Source of the DNA: Holacanthus passer | Taxonomy: Eukaryota; Chordata; Actinopteri; Pomacanthidae | Assembly (NCBI GenBank): GCA_025331565.1 | Contig: JAFREQ010000045.1 | Location: forward strand, 1,674,001 to 1,738,000 | Length of the DNA: 64,000 nt | Direction: 5' to 3' | Part shown: in pieces, positions 46,984 to 55,140 of the stretch | Layout: each line of letters starts with the position of its first letter | Position numbering within the stretch: the stretch's first letter is position 1 | The notes under the pieces: model-generated | What the model was told of the DNA's origin: nothing | The model's database searches: none | Seen by the model: only the letters and a program-made list of their open reading frames with translations | Position numbers and translations under genes: made by a program

Positions 46984-49900
46984 AACAGACTCAGACACAC
47001 ACTCCTCCTAAACAATGCAAACAGTGTCAGAGTCCACGGTCCCACACTCCCGTCTTAACGCATGGGAACAACTGGGGAACTCTCACCTGTGCTTGTCAGT
47101 CCCAAGGCAACAGCTGCCTCCCGCCTCACTTTATTGTCTCAAACCAAATGGAGGGGTTTGTGTGATAGAAAGAAATCCTTTGACTGACTGGAGCACAGAC
47201 CACCTACTGTATGTAAAGAACCCCAGCAGGAGGTAAAATGCATCTACAGAGAATAATCAGTCCTCTAAATACAATTTCATTACTTTAAATGAATCAGTGG
47301 TGGAAGAAACATCCAGATCTTTTATTTTAGGAAAAGTAGCAAAACTAGAAAAATACTCCAGTATCACTAAAAGTATTTGCTTAAAGTATTAAAAGTGCTT
47401 ACTATGCAGGAGAACGGCTTCTGTCAGTGTTTTAATCTCATATATTATATTATTGGATTGTTCTTACTAATGCATTAACCTGTAAACAGCACTTTAATGT
47501 AGCGGCTTAATCAAGGGCGGGATGAACCAATTTTCTATACTGTCGACAAGAATTACCAAGTGGAAAACTACCCTGAAACCCTCAGGGACACAAAGGCTCC
47601 AGGTTTTCTGTGTGGCAGCTATTTTATGGTAATTTAATTAATTCCACATGTGTTTGGTAAATCATGCACGAACAACACACAATCGAAACTAAAACAAAAT
47701 TTAGTTTAAAAGACACAGTGAAATGAAACTGTTTCGTGTTTTAATCCGGTGTTTATTGTTTATTTATCTCTTCAAAATATGTGGTATAAAAAAACATTTT
47801 CCAAAATCCCCTTTTTCTCTCTTCCTGTAAAGTGTAAAATATTTTTGATGACTGATTTTTGTGCACATTAAAATAAGTCAGTTTTCAAAATGTAGATATT
47901 TTACACATTGTCCAAATGCAAAAATTAATCAAACTAATTTGATATATCACCCAGTCCTAGTTGATATTGCATTCGCGTGCTGCATGTTTTTAAATAATTT
48001 AGCATTTAATCAAATTAAAGGTAACGTGGGGGAACCAGGGGGAAGAGGGAGGGTGGGAGGGTTTGAATAGGGGCCCATGGTTTCCTTTTGCCCTGAGGCT
48101 GCCTAGCAGGTTAATCCAGCCCTGTATGGTTTGATCTATAACAATGTATATTTCATAAGTTCATCACATGGATTGTACATAAAATCTTAATGTACAAGGC
48201 GATTATAGTTGTTAGATAAATGTAGTGAAGTATAAAGGAGTATAAGTATAAAGTACAAGTACATCCAAACTGTGTTTAATCCAGTGCTTTAGTAAAGATT
48301 CTTAGTTATATTCCACTGAAATACATTACATATTGATCCAAAAACATGAAAATCATTGATGGTTTCTCAGATAATATCTAACTGTAAATACTCAACAAAG
48401 GACAGACAACTTCTCACATTGAACATTTTAAAGCATAAAAGATGTCGATTCTTCAAAAGAACATCCAAACCTTGTTGTTTAGCAGAGCCATGACTTAATA
48501 GACCCAATATTTAACCATCCGATTGCAAAGAAAATAAAATGTCCTTTTTTCAAATCGGCACAGAGAGTGCCTGCTACGCTTTGTAACAGAATGGGTAAAT
48601 GTTGGAGAGACAAGGACAGCCGAAGGATACAAATCAGGAGTTTCATAACCTCTTATATGCTCACGTTTTTTACAACATTTCACACTGTTTGTCACCTCTG
48701 AAAGTGGATTACTGCAACTGACATACGCACATCAGACCTGATCTTTAGACTGTCCACAAACACATGTGAAAACACCCCCGAAAACAAACAAAGACCAAGC
48801 TAATAAACAGGAGGAAGGGCGCAATAAGAAAACTGGATATCAAACTGGGTGCAGATGTAAATTCACAGACATAGATTTAATAACTCAAAACAGAGTATGA
48901 CAGAATACGACAGGCTGAGACGGGCATATTGTGTGCCCTTTGAAATGGTGACCAAGCAGAGATCCTGTGATAAGAAGCCCGAGCAGGCGTTGCTGTCACT
49001 CTGCCTGGGAGTTTGGTCAGCAAGGGGGAGGGGATGTTGATGGTAAGAGCAACTGAGAAGGGTCTCCAAGCGGGAGAGGATAAAGGCAACATATGGTCTG
49101 GTGTGGGCCTCCTGCTCGAACGTTGTCACCTTGCAGAGTCTTAAGAAACTATTTTTTTTCCCCGTGCACTTCCTCCCTAAGCTGGACAGTAACATCCAAA
49201 CAGGCAACAGACTAGACTTTCAGCAGCCAGACACACACTTCTGTTACTGTCTGGAGAATTTGAGCCTCGCAGATAATAGATACAGAAAACTATAGCTGGA
49301 TAACGTGTAGGATGTATTTCCCCTAAATCCACACACACACACACACACACACACTCACAATGAGTGGTACTCTATAATCTGACCTGCTGAACTGGCTCCA
49401 ACACTCTGCCCGGAGCTCTGCCAGCCAGCCAGCCAGCAATCGAATCTGCCATGTGGATGGATATCTGAGAAGTGTGTTGGCATCTCTAGAGAGATTTGAA
49501 GAGGCCAAACTTAACCCACACTGTACTAAACATATGAATCTGTGGGTTGTAACATGGACGGTCCCTTTAAGGGCTTCGATTAGAGCCCTGTAATCTATTA
49601 AAAACTGAAGATGAGGTTCCTTTAATGAGACATGACTCATTCTTTTAGGGCTCAAACTTCATTAATTTATTGTTAAGTGTATAAAATATAACAAACCAAC
49701 CCAAGATAACACACTTAAAATGCTTGTTTACAAGTTTATAATATTCCTTTATAACTATCATAGAAGAAATGAATGCTTAATTACTGTTTGTTGTTTTAGA
49801 TGTAACAATTAACAATGTCACTCATGCAAACATCTCATTAATTAATCGACAAGTTTTGTTTAAATAATGCTTCCAGATTCTAATGTTATCTCTGTATATT

Positions 49901-52900
49901 AGACAGAGACAATTTTATATATCAATGTAAGGGTCAGGCAGTAATTCGATCAGTGTTCATTGACTTTCAGTGAAATTACATATGTATCATGCTGATTTGA
50001 ACATACTATTTTATTGTATTACAAAATAGTTTCTCTTGTATTAAAAATGAATAAAATGAGTTGGCGAAGATTTTTTGCTTTACACATGAACAGTTTTGTC
50101 TAATGTAAAGCATAACAGTGAAACACAGTTTATTGCATTAATTGGATTATTTAATATGCATACTATGATTTGCTGTTTAGAGCTGAAACAATTTATCTGT
50201 TAACTGATCAGCTGATGGATAGAATTTTTTTGTATTTTGACAGCTGATCAATTGTTTTAGTCATTTTTCAAACAAAAAACATCAATCATCCTCTACTTTG
50301 AGTTTTCATAATGTGAGCAATTGTTTTTCTTTACATTTCTCACATTGTCCATTTATCCTTTTGGCGGATGCTGTTGTCCACAGCGACATACAAATGAGTT
50401 ACAATCCAAGACACATTAAATCAAGGAGAAATCTTAAATCTACTGATGAATTTTCTCTCTGATTTATAGCATAGTAATCTGAATAACTTTTTTTTTTTTT
50501 TTTTTCAAAACAAGGCATCTGAAGTTTATTGGACGGAACATTTGTTTGATTGATTTTTCATCAATCCTACATGTGATTTTGCTGATATCAATATCAGCAA
50601 CCTATACAGACTTTTATTCACATTAATATTGTAATAAGATAAGATAAACCTTTATTCGTCCCACAGTGGGGAAATTCACAAAAAGGTATTAAGGCCCCAG
50701 CGAGCTATGAAGCCTTTGCAAATAGTGATTTCAACCATATCACCCAGTTCTAATCAAGATTACTTTTGCCATGTAGCCAATCTGTTGCAAAGGTATACAT
50801 GTGTTATATATGTCTTTAACATCTCTGGCTGTATCGCTCGATTGTGGGCAGTGCTGTAAATCAATGAGCAGGACTGCTTGATAGAAAACGTGAATGTTTG
50901 TATTTATGCAGATGATGTGCTAACAACATATTTTTGGTTTTATGTGATCAGATTTTGAGATATCAGTCTCTGCGATATCTGCCTCCACCCGAATACAACA
51001 GAGGTAAAGTTGATCACAACATTGAAAAAGTACATTTAATAGCGTTCAACAGAAACTTTTCTTTCCAAAAACCAAAACTCTGCATGGACAGATGCCACAA
51101 AAAGTAAGCGAGAATATATTTTTTATAATCTGAGTGAACTAACCCTTTAAGAAAGGAAGCCAGTTTTAATCCAAATGTGTGAGCAAAGGTGAAGTTGATG
51201 GTCAAAGGTCCCGTCACTCATGGTCAGACTTTACACATGGCGAAGCTACAGTGCGTCCCATTATGTTTTGGCTTATCTGGGTTTCCCACGCAGACGCTGG
51301 AAGGCTTTTCTCATCACCGTGGCCCTCGCTGACCTCCGCACACACACACGAGCCACAGAAGTAACACAGCAGGGGGGAGGTGAGGCAGATAATGAGAGAG
51401 AGAGAGGAAGAGACCTCAGCCAGGCCTTCAGTCCTCGAACCAGACCTCGGCCAAACACGCTCCCCCACAACACACAAACTGCAGCCGGGAGGCAGGAACA
51501 CTCTGACCTATGAAACCACAACAATGTTTGCATATAGTGTGTTGCTATATATTCTCGCGCGTGTGTGTGCACATGCGTCTGCACACGTATGTTTCTGTGT
51601 GTATAAAAGCTTGCTTCGCTTTATTCACCCATGAGGGGAAAGGCAACGTCATCCCTCGCCACAAGCTAACAAACTGCACCGAATCATCCCCATATCCCAT
51701 AGTATAAATATTTCTCCATTCTGCAGTACACACAGCGAGGAACCTGCCGCAACTATTATAACAAGACTTTTCCATCTTAAAATGTGGGGGAGAGAAAAGA
51801 GGAAAGAGAGGAGAGGGAGAGAGGGGAGAGGCAGGCATGAGAGAAAATAAGCAGAGGGAAATATTTGGCTTGGAGCAGCCAGAGCCTCATCAAGGTTAAT
51901 TGGTCTGTTGAGAGGACACACTCATCTGGCTCATCAATCACCTGGTCCATTGTTTCCCAAAGTCTGTCTCTGTGCACAGGGCTTCAGCACCAAAGCCCCT
52001 GTAATGACCGCTCCTGTCAAAGAAACAATACCTCATCTTGTTTCAGTGTATAAATCTACCTGGTGTCAGTACGCCCAACATCAGCGCTGATTAAAACAGA
52101 CTTTCGTCTAACATCAGAACTCAGTCAAGCTAGCTCTGTTATTTTAAGACATGAGAAGGTTCGACGAACAAATAACACAAAGTCTTTTCAACGTACTTGA
52201 GGATTAGGAAATTATGTCAAGTTTCAGGATTTGAGCAAAGGTGAGATTCACTTCAGCGGAAATGAGAATGAGATGTTTATGATGTAGTAATTAGGTCATT
52301 ATTGATCACTTTGTGTGTGTCAGTGTCAGAAAATAGTGAGAAAATGACTCATTTTTATTTGACCAGCAGCCTGAAACCCAAAGACATTCAGTTAACAATC
52401 ATGGAAAAATGGGGAAACCAGTATATATTTCCATTTGAGAAGCCGCAACCAGTGAATTTTTGGAATTTTTGCAATTATCAATAGATCAAATGTTCTGACG
52501 ATAAACATTTGATCGACCTCTTTCCTACAAATCTTTTCAGCTCTAGAAACTGTTTTCCAACCTGGGGGTCTGGACCACACAGAGGGTCTGTGTACTTTTA
52601 CTCTTCAGGCCTCTAAAAATGATTGAAAGAGGAAACCCAGCACCGACCATAAACCGCAACATCCCTGGTTCGAGTCTGCTCGGTCCCCATCTGTCCATCG
52701 CCTGAATAACTGTCATCTCTTCACTGTCTGTTCTCTACTGGAGGCATAAAAAGCCCCAAAAATCCATACTTTTATGAGAATGGAAAATCATTCTTTCATT
52801 GAACAAAAAAATACCAGAAAGTCTTTTTGACCTTCTCAATGTACTTGAGGATTAGGAGGTGATGCCAGGTTTCAGCATCTGCGCAAAAGTAACATTCAGT

Positions 52901-54624
52901 TCAACTTAATCGCAAGATACCTCCAGAATGAGACAGACATTTATGATGAAATAATACTTTATAGATAAGGGGAACCCAAATGTGGTCACGAGATGAATCT
53001 AAATGGTCACCAGATAATTAACGGGGTTGCAGATAGAAATTAGTGGATAAAAAATTCTCCCATACAAAAGTCTGATTATTTTATCGGACTTTTATATAAC
53101 CTTTGTGCTTTTATTGTGAAATATTGTGTGTTTGACCTCCAAAGACCAGTAAAAATCACCTTGTTGGCCAAAGGGTTTAAGTGGCTGAAGATGAACCACA
53201 ACATCGCCAGTTCGAGACTGGTTGTTGGTCATGTTACTTCCAAACTGTTTTTCCACTCATTTCCTGTCATCTGTCGATTCTTTAATAAAGGTACAAAAAT
53301 ATTGGAGCTGAAACGTTTGTCAACGATCAACATTTTGATAATCAGTTAATTGTTTTCAGGCAAAAATGATAAATAAAAAGTTACACATTCTCTGTTTCCA
53401 GCTTCTCCAATTTGAGGATTTGCTGTTTTTCTTTGTCATTTATGAAAGAAAACTGAAAATCACTGCCCTTTGGATTTTTGTTGAATAAAACAAAACATTA
53501 GACGATGTCACCTTGAGCTTTGGAAAGCCACAATGGGTATTTTCTCACAGTTTTTTGACACTCAAACACAAAAATATTTGGCAGATTAATCAATAATTAA
53601 ATAATTGTTAGCTACAGCCCCAGTGAAACAATCTGAAAAGGAAAAACTCATGGACGAGGGATCTCAAACAGACCCATCGTATTAAAGGATCACAAGCCAA
53701 AAAAGATGCCATAAACGACCAGTTTATTTACACACTTGAGTCAATGTCAAAGCCACATCTGCTAAAACTTTCAACAGCAAAGTGTCACTGACCAAGACTT
53801 TTACATCATCCTCAACCCTCTAATTAATTCAGCTCATGACCAAAACAAACCGCGGCGTGTTCTGTTATTAATGTAAAGTACGAGGCTTATGGTAATAGTT
53901 GCCTAACCTCTAACCGTGAGCAACACTTGACTTGACATTTCATGCTAGCTTCACATGAATGGACTGATTGTTCTGCATGATTTCCAGGATTGGCCGTCTG
54001 CCTCGGCTCCGTCTACGCCGCTACGTCCGTTTGTCTCGTGACCTTACAGGTTCAAATCCTTCCACCAACCACCAACATGCTGCCTGGAAGGCTACTCTGA
54101 CTGTGTTGTTGTGAGTGGACTCGTCATTTCCCCCCCTTCTGTCTGTGACTCCCAGGGAAGCAGTGTGCTGTGCCTCTCTGTTAGCCAAAGGGGGAGCTGG
54201 CTGCTTTTTGCTGCTGCTGCTCAGCTTCTATTTCTACAATTATCCTTTTATTTTTTTTGCCTTAGAAATCCTCTGCTCCCCATCCTTCCCCTGCTCAGCT
54301 CCATCCATCCATGCTGCTCTGCTTCTCCTTCTCTCAAGCCATCTCCTAACAGGCTGGGATCCAGGGGGGCTGGAAATAACCTTCACATGGCCAGCTTTAC
54401 CCAGCTATCTCTCACACACAGACTGCTGCTGCTGCTGCTGCTGCTGCGCCGACTCATGCACACACACACATATATAAAGACACACACACAGAGATGCATG
54501 CCAGAGCCCAGCTCCCTTCACGGGAATGACGGACAGCGCCACTCACCACTCCATGGACCAGGAACTCAAACAGTTTGCTCTTGGTGGCTTTCCTGGCTCC
54601 CCCCGCCGTCTCCTCCGTAGCCAT
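31487..54624 (-). CDS. smarcd3: SMARCD3 (BAF60C), SWI/SNF chromatin-remodelling subunit (13 coding exons, 487 aa)
   Basis: Coding exons in transcript order: 54624-54547, 46138-45915, 40749-40707, 39267-39145, 38806-38684, 38028-37933, 34970-34869, 34549-34388, 34109-34012, 33462-33327, 32364-32242, 31737-31636, 31540-31487 (TAA). Phases agree throughout. Exon 1 encodes KATKSKLFEFLVHGV, typical of SMARCD3. Exon 2 encodes a Pro/Gly/Met-rich stretch (PHQGAPMGPPGPP) and a polyQ tract at residues 79-93. Next come KRRKMADKILPQR, a conserved helical core, the SWIB/MDM2-like domain at about 260-345 (exons 7-9) and the C terminus ending AVRNT. Known: BAF60C is a tissue-restricted BAF subunit that links the complex to cardiac and muscle transcription factors. 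Length is close to human (483). Which teleost duplicate (3a or 3b) this is cannot be decided. Exon 5 has a tandem NAGNAG acceptor (38806 or 38809), and exon 11 has a weak donor. Confidence 0.97.
32735..32992. mobile_element. Truncated second copy of the same TIR transposon, opposite orientation
   Basis: It shares blocks with the complement of the 28.1-kb element: GAGCAACATGTTTCAATCAAG, GGAGCAACAAAAGACTGTG, TGGACTCAGGAAGACTTTG and the end TTTTACACAGTGTGCCAAC. One terminal repeat is missing. It lies in smarcd3 intron 10. Confidence 0.75.
34190..34315. repeat. ACTTAAGTA-type teleost repeat fragment
   Basis: Repeated ACTTTTACTTAAGTAAG-like units end with CTCCCACCACTGTG, the terminus of a very common fish repeat. 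It lies in smarcd3 intron 8. Confidence 0.6.
35266..35386 (+). repeat. Direct repeat copy 1 (pairs with 38388-38520)
   Basis: The blocks ACAGTCTCTCTAAACACTC, CATTCATTTTATACTTC, GATACTTTTCTGTCCAAAG, TTTTTTGAGCGCATCATT and GCTGGCCAAAAACGA recur in the same order at 38.4 kb. This copy is in smarcd3 intron 6. Confidence 0.75.
35470..35840. repeat. Common teleost interspersed repeat (CCATCCACCATTTTGGTCC type)
   Basis: It contains CAGTCCATCCACCATTTTGG, AATGAAATATTTCAACAACC, TGAAATTTGGTACAGATG and a second AAATTAGGTACAAACATTTATG unit, followed by TTTGGTGATCCCTTACAC. I recognise this string order from many fish genomes but cannot name its class. It lies in smarcd3 intron 6. Confidence 0.65.
37385..37590 (+). 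repeat. TTAGC-ATAAAGACT family repeat, copy 1 (5' truncated)
   Basis: It carries the 3' portion of the family: CTGGCTCTGCCCAAAAC, CCTCTAAAGCTCACTGATTA, GCATGTTATGTTTTGTTTG and TTTAATCTATATAAAAGCC. The leading TTAGCATAAAGACT part is missing. Confidence 0.6.
38388..38520 (+). repeat. Direct repeat copy 2 (pairs with 35266-35386)
   Basis: It has the same block order as copy 1 with scattered mismatches and an extra segment (ACAGCGTATGACT) missing from copy 1. It lies in smarcd3 intron 5. Confidence 0.75.
39465..39640 (+). repeat. TTAGC-ATAAAGACT family repeat, copy 2
   Basis: It reads GGCTTAGCATAAAGACTGTAA, GATAACAAAATCCACCAGCA, CCTCTAAAGCTCATTAATTA and GGTTTAATCTGTAGAAAC. It lies in smarcd3 intron 3. 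Confidence 0.7.
40640..40662. repeat. (CA)n microsatellite
   Basis: A short pure CA run in smarcd3 intron 3, about 45 bp beyond the exon 3 donor on the transcript strand. Confidence 0.9.
41016..41050. repeat. (CA)17 microsatellite
   Basis: Pure CA run in smarcd3 intron 2. A (GT)n run follows at 41165-41184, so the two could pair as an inverted repeat in RNA. Confidence 0.95.
41165..41184. repeat. (GT)10 microsatellite
   Basis: Pure GT run, 115 bp from the CA run at 41016-41050. Confidence 0.95.
41750..41960 (+). repeat. TTAGC-ATAAAGACT family repeat, copy 3
   Basis: It holds the 5' part of the family: GACACTGCTCTTGTATCTGT, CCTTAGCTTAGCATAAAGAC and GAAACAAGGAGAAACC. It is nested in the TIR element at 41473-42261. 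Confidence 0.65.
41999..42188. mobile_element. Short MITE with TAGGGCTGGGTGAT ends
   Basis: The start TAGGGCTGGGTGATGTGG and the end ATATCGCCCAACCCTA form an inverted repeat around about 155 bp of AT-rich sequence. The family is one I recognise as frequent in fish, probably hAT-related. End fragments of the same kind (ATATCACCCAGTCCTAG) occur near 47944 and 50735. Confidence 0.75.
45938..45982 (-). repeat. smarcd3: CAG/CAA repeat encoding 15 glutamines in smarcd3 exon 2
   Basis: On the plus strand this is CTG/TTG repeated in frame; on the coding strand it is 13 CAG and 2 CAA codons encoding Q79-Q93. It sits in the Pro/Gln-rich linker before KRRKMADK. Mammalian SMARCD3 is Gln/Pro-rich here but, as far as I know, not a pure run. 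The two CAA codons interrupt the array, which usually lowers slippage. Confidence 0.9.
46942..46981. repeat. Compound (TC)n(AC)n microsatellite
   Basis: TC dinucleotides switch to AC dinucleotides at about 46960. It lies in smarcd3 intron 1. Confidence 0.9.
47295..48275. repeat. GTGGTGGAAGAAAC...ATAAAGTACAAGTACA repeat split by an insertion
   Basis: The left half (about 47295-47510) and right half (about 48125-48275: TTTGATCTATAACAATG to TAAATGTAGTGAAGTATAAAG and ATAAAGTACAAGTACA) together match one common teleost repeat that is normally continuous. About 0.6 kb of unrelated sequence separates them. Confidence 0.65.
47514..48125. mobile_element. Nested TIR element inserted in the 47.3-kb repeat
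   Basis: The left end CAAGGGCGGGATGAACC mirrors the right end (complement CAGGGCTGGATTAACC), about 14 of 17 positions agreeing. This explains the split of the surrounding repeat. The interior has no transposase frame and holds a further MITE end near 47944-47960. Target duplication is not clear. Confidence 0.6.
49330..49354. repeat. (CA)12 microsatellite
   Basis: Pure CA run in smarcd3 intron 1. Confidence 0.95.
50175..50300. repeat. Partial (5') copy of the CAGCTTCTCAAATGTGAG-type repeat
   Basis: It opens AGAGCTGAAACAATTTATCTG and includes GTTTTAGTCATTTTTCAAAC, matching the 5' part of the copies at 10.2 and 53.3 kb. The 3' half is missing. Confidence 0.55.
50343..50410. repeat. Short teleost repeat core (GGCGGATGCTGTTGTCC...)
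   Basis: CATTTATCCTTTTGGCGGATG followed by GTCCACAGCGACATACAAATG resembles the very common fish core in which a removed-from-zero 'GCTGACGCTTTTATCC' string precedes 'AAAGCGACTTACA'. It is a short, diverged copy. Confidence 0.5.
50630..50690. repeat. Fragment of GATAAGATAAACCTTTATT repeat
   Basis: The string AATAAGATAAGATAAACC then TTTATTCGTCCCACAGTGGG and GAAATTCACA matches the 3' tail of a common fish retroelement. The element body is absent. Confidence 0.55.
52178..52340 (+). repeat. Duplicated block, copy 1
   Basis: The blocks AAAGTCTTTTCAACG, GTACTTGAGGATTAGGA, GTTTCAGGATTTGAGCAAAG and GAATGAGATGTTTATGATG recur in order 640 bp downstream at 52817-52975. Confidence 0.65.
52600..52770 (+). 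repeat. tRNA-derived SINE-like remnant 1
   Basis: It has a pol III B-box match (GGTTCGAGTC, 52667-52676), a tail region with CTGTCATCTCTTCACTGTC, and an end CATAAAAAGCCCCAAAAATC. This arrangement is that of a common fish tRNA-SINE. The A box is degraded. Confidence 0.6.
52817..52975 (+). repeat. Duplicated block, copy 2
   Basis: The blocks GAAAGTCTTTTTGACC, GTACTTGAGGATTAGGA, GTTTCAGCATCTGCGCAAAA and ACATTTATGATGAAATAAT parallel copy 1. Each copy is followed by a SINE-like unit. Confidence 0.65.
53160..53300 (+). repeat. tRNA-derived SINE-like remnant 2
   Basis: An A-box-like GTTTAAGTGGCTGAAG (53175-53190) precedes a B-box-like GTTCGAGAC (53210-53218), then TTTCCTGTCATCTGTC and AATAAAGGTACAAAAAT. 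It is a diverged member of the same SINE type as copy 1. Confidence 0.6.
53300..53640. repeat. Second copy of the CAGCTTCTCAAATGTGAG-type repeat
   Basis: It starts near GGAGCTGAAACG, contains TTTCCAGCTTCTCC, TTTGAGGATTTGC and GATGTCACCTTGAGC, and ends TTGTTAGCTACAGCCCCAG. It shares the same block order as the copy at 10.2 kb. It lies in smarcd3 intron 1. Confidence 0.7.
53990..54110 (+). repeat. Possible third SINE head
   Basis: A B-box-like GGTTCAAATCC lies at 54049-54059. The rest is too diverged to be certain. Confidence 0.3.
54423..54446. repeat. (CTG)8 triplet repeat in smarcd3 intron 1
   Basis: Eight CTG units on plus, i.e. (CAG)8 on the transcript strand, lie 100 bp downstream of the exon 1 donor. 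It is non-coding, unlike the exon 2 array. Confidence 0.95.
54547..54624 (-). other. smarcd3: smarcd3 first coding exon (26 codons), 8.4 kb from exon 2
   Basis: Reading the minus strand from ATG at 54624-54622 gives MATEETAGGARKATKSK and then LFEFLVHGV, closely matching the known SMARCD3 N terminus. It ends at a consensus donor (GTG|GTGAGT). The exon is easy to miss because it is only 78 bp and lies far from the rest. An intron of about 8.4 kb (46139-54546) follows. Confidence 0.93.
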
Positions 54625-54783
54625 TTGCTCAGTCCCCTCCGTTCACCCTGCTACGTCTCCCCTCTCCTTCTTTTGTCTTTCCCTCTCCCTTCACCCAGCC
54701 TCCTGTTCCCCTCCCCTGCTCCACTTTCCTTCTCTTTGTGCTCTCCTTTTCAGCACTGCCTGTCCCTGACTCTCCTTCTCTCT

Positions 54784-54824
<41 letters not shown>

Positions 54825-55140
54825 CTCCCTCCTACTCTATTTTGAATGTGCAGCAGCCCTGCCGAGTCTCTCACTGTGTCTAGCTCACTTTTTAGTTGAG
54901 CTGCCTTTCAGGAGCCCGGCACGTCGCTTGGAGGTGGAGGGATGGTGGTGGTGGGGGGGGAGCTGTGCGGGGGTCTGTCAGGGGGGTTTCAGCCAGCCCA
55001 CCCTGACGCTCCCCCGCACAGCTGTTGCATTCCATTGGTAGATAAGGGCATGCGGCGCGGCGAGGCTGCCGTTTGGTCTAAATGGGGGCTGGGGAGGTTA
55101 GAGTCAGTTAGCCATTCCTCTGCTGCAGCTTCCCCCTGGT
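54625..55140 (-). promoter_or_regulatory. smarcd3: smarcd3 5' UTR and proximal promoter region
   Basis: The sequence just upstream of the smarcd3 ATG (minus strand) is purine-rich, with a pure (GA)17 run at 54787-54820 and a G/C-rich stretch at 54900-55100. I cannot place the transcription start. The promoter role is inferred from position only. Confidence 0.4.
54787..54820. repeat. (TC)17 microsatellite upstream of the smarcd3 ATG
   Basis: A pure run, read as (GA)17 on the smarcd3 strand, 160-200 bp upstream of the start codon, probably in the 5' UTR or core promoter. Confidence 0.95.

Larger units (their letters stand above)
46139..54546 (-). other. smarcd3: smarcd3 intron 1 (8.4 kb)
   Basis: The intron is filled by the repeats and SINE-like remnants listed separately. 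The stretches 48300-49300 and 51000-52170 show no recognised element or exon. Regulatory elements are possible but cannot be recognised without comparison. Confidence 0.6.

Noticed and set aside
52667..53218. B-box matches suggesting tRNA genes
   Set aside because: No cloverleaf can be folded around them; the 3' tails match SINE remnants instead.
54111..55041. Plus-strand frames of 120-171 codons rich in Ser, Leu and Pro
   Set aside because: They run over the TC microsatellite and across smarcd3 exon 1 on the wrong strand; low complexity explains their length.
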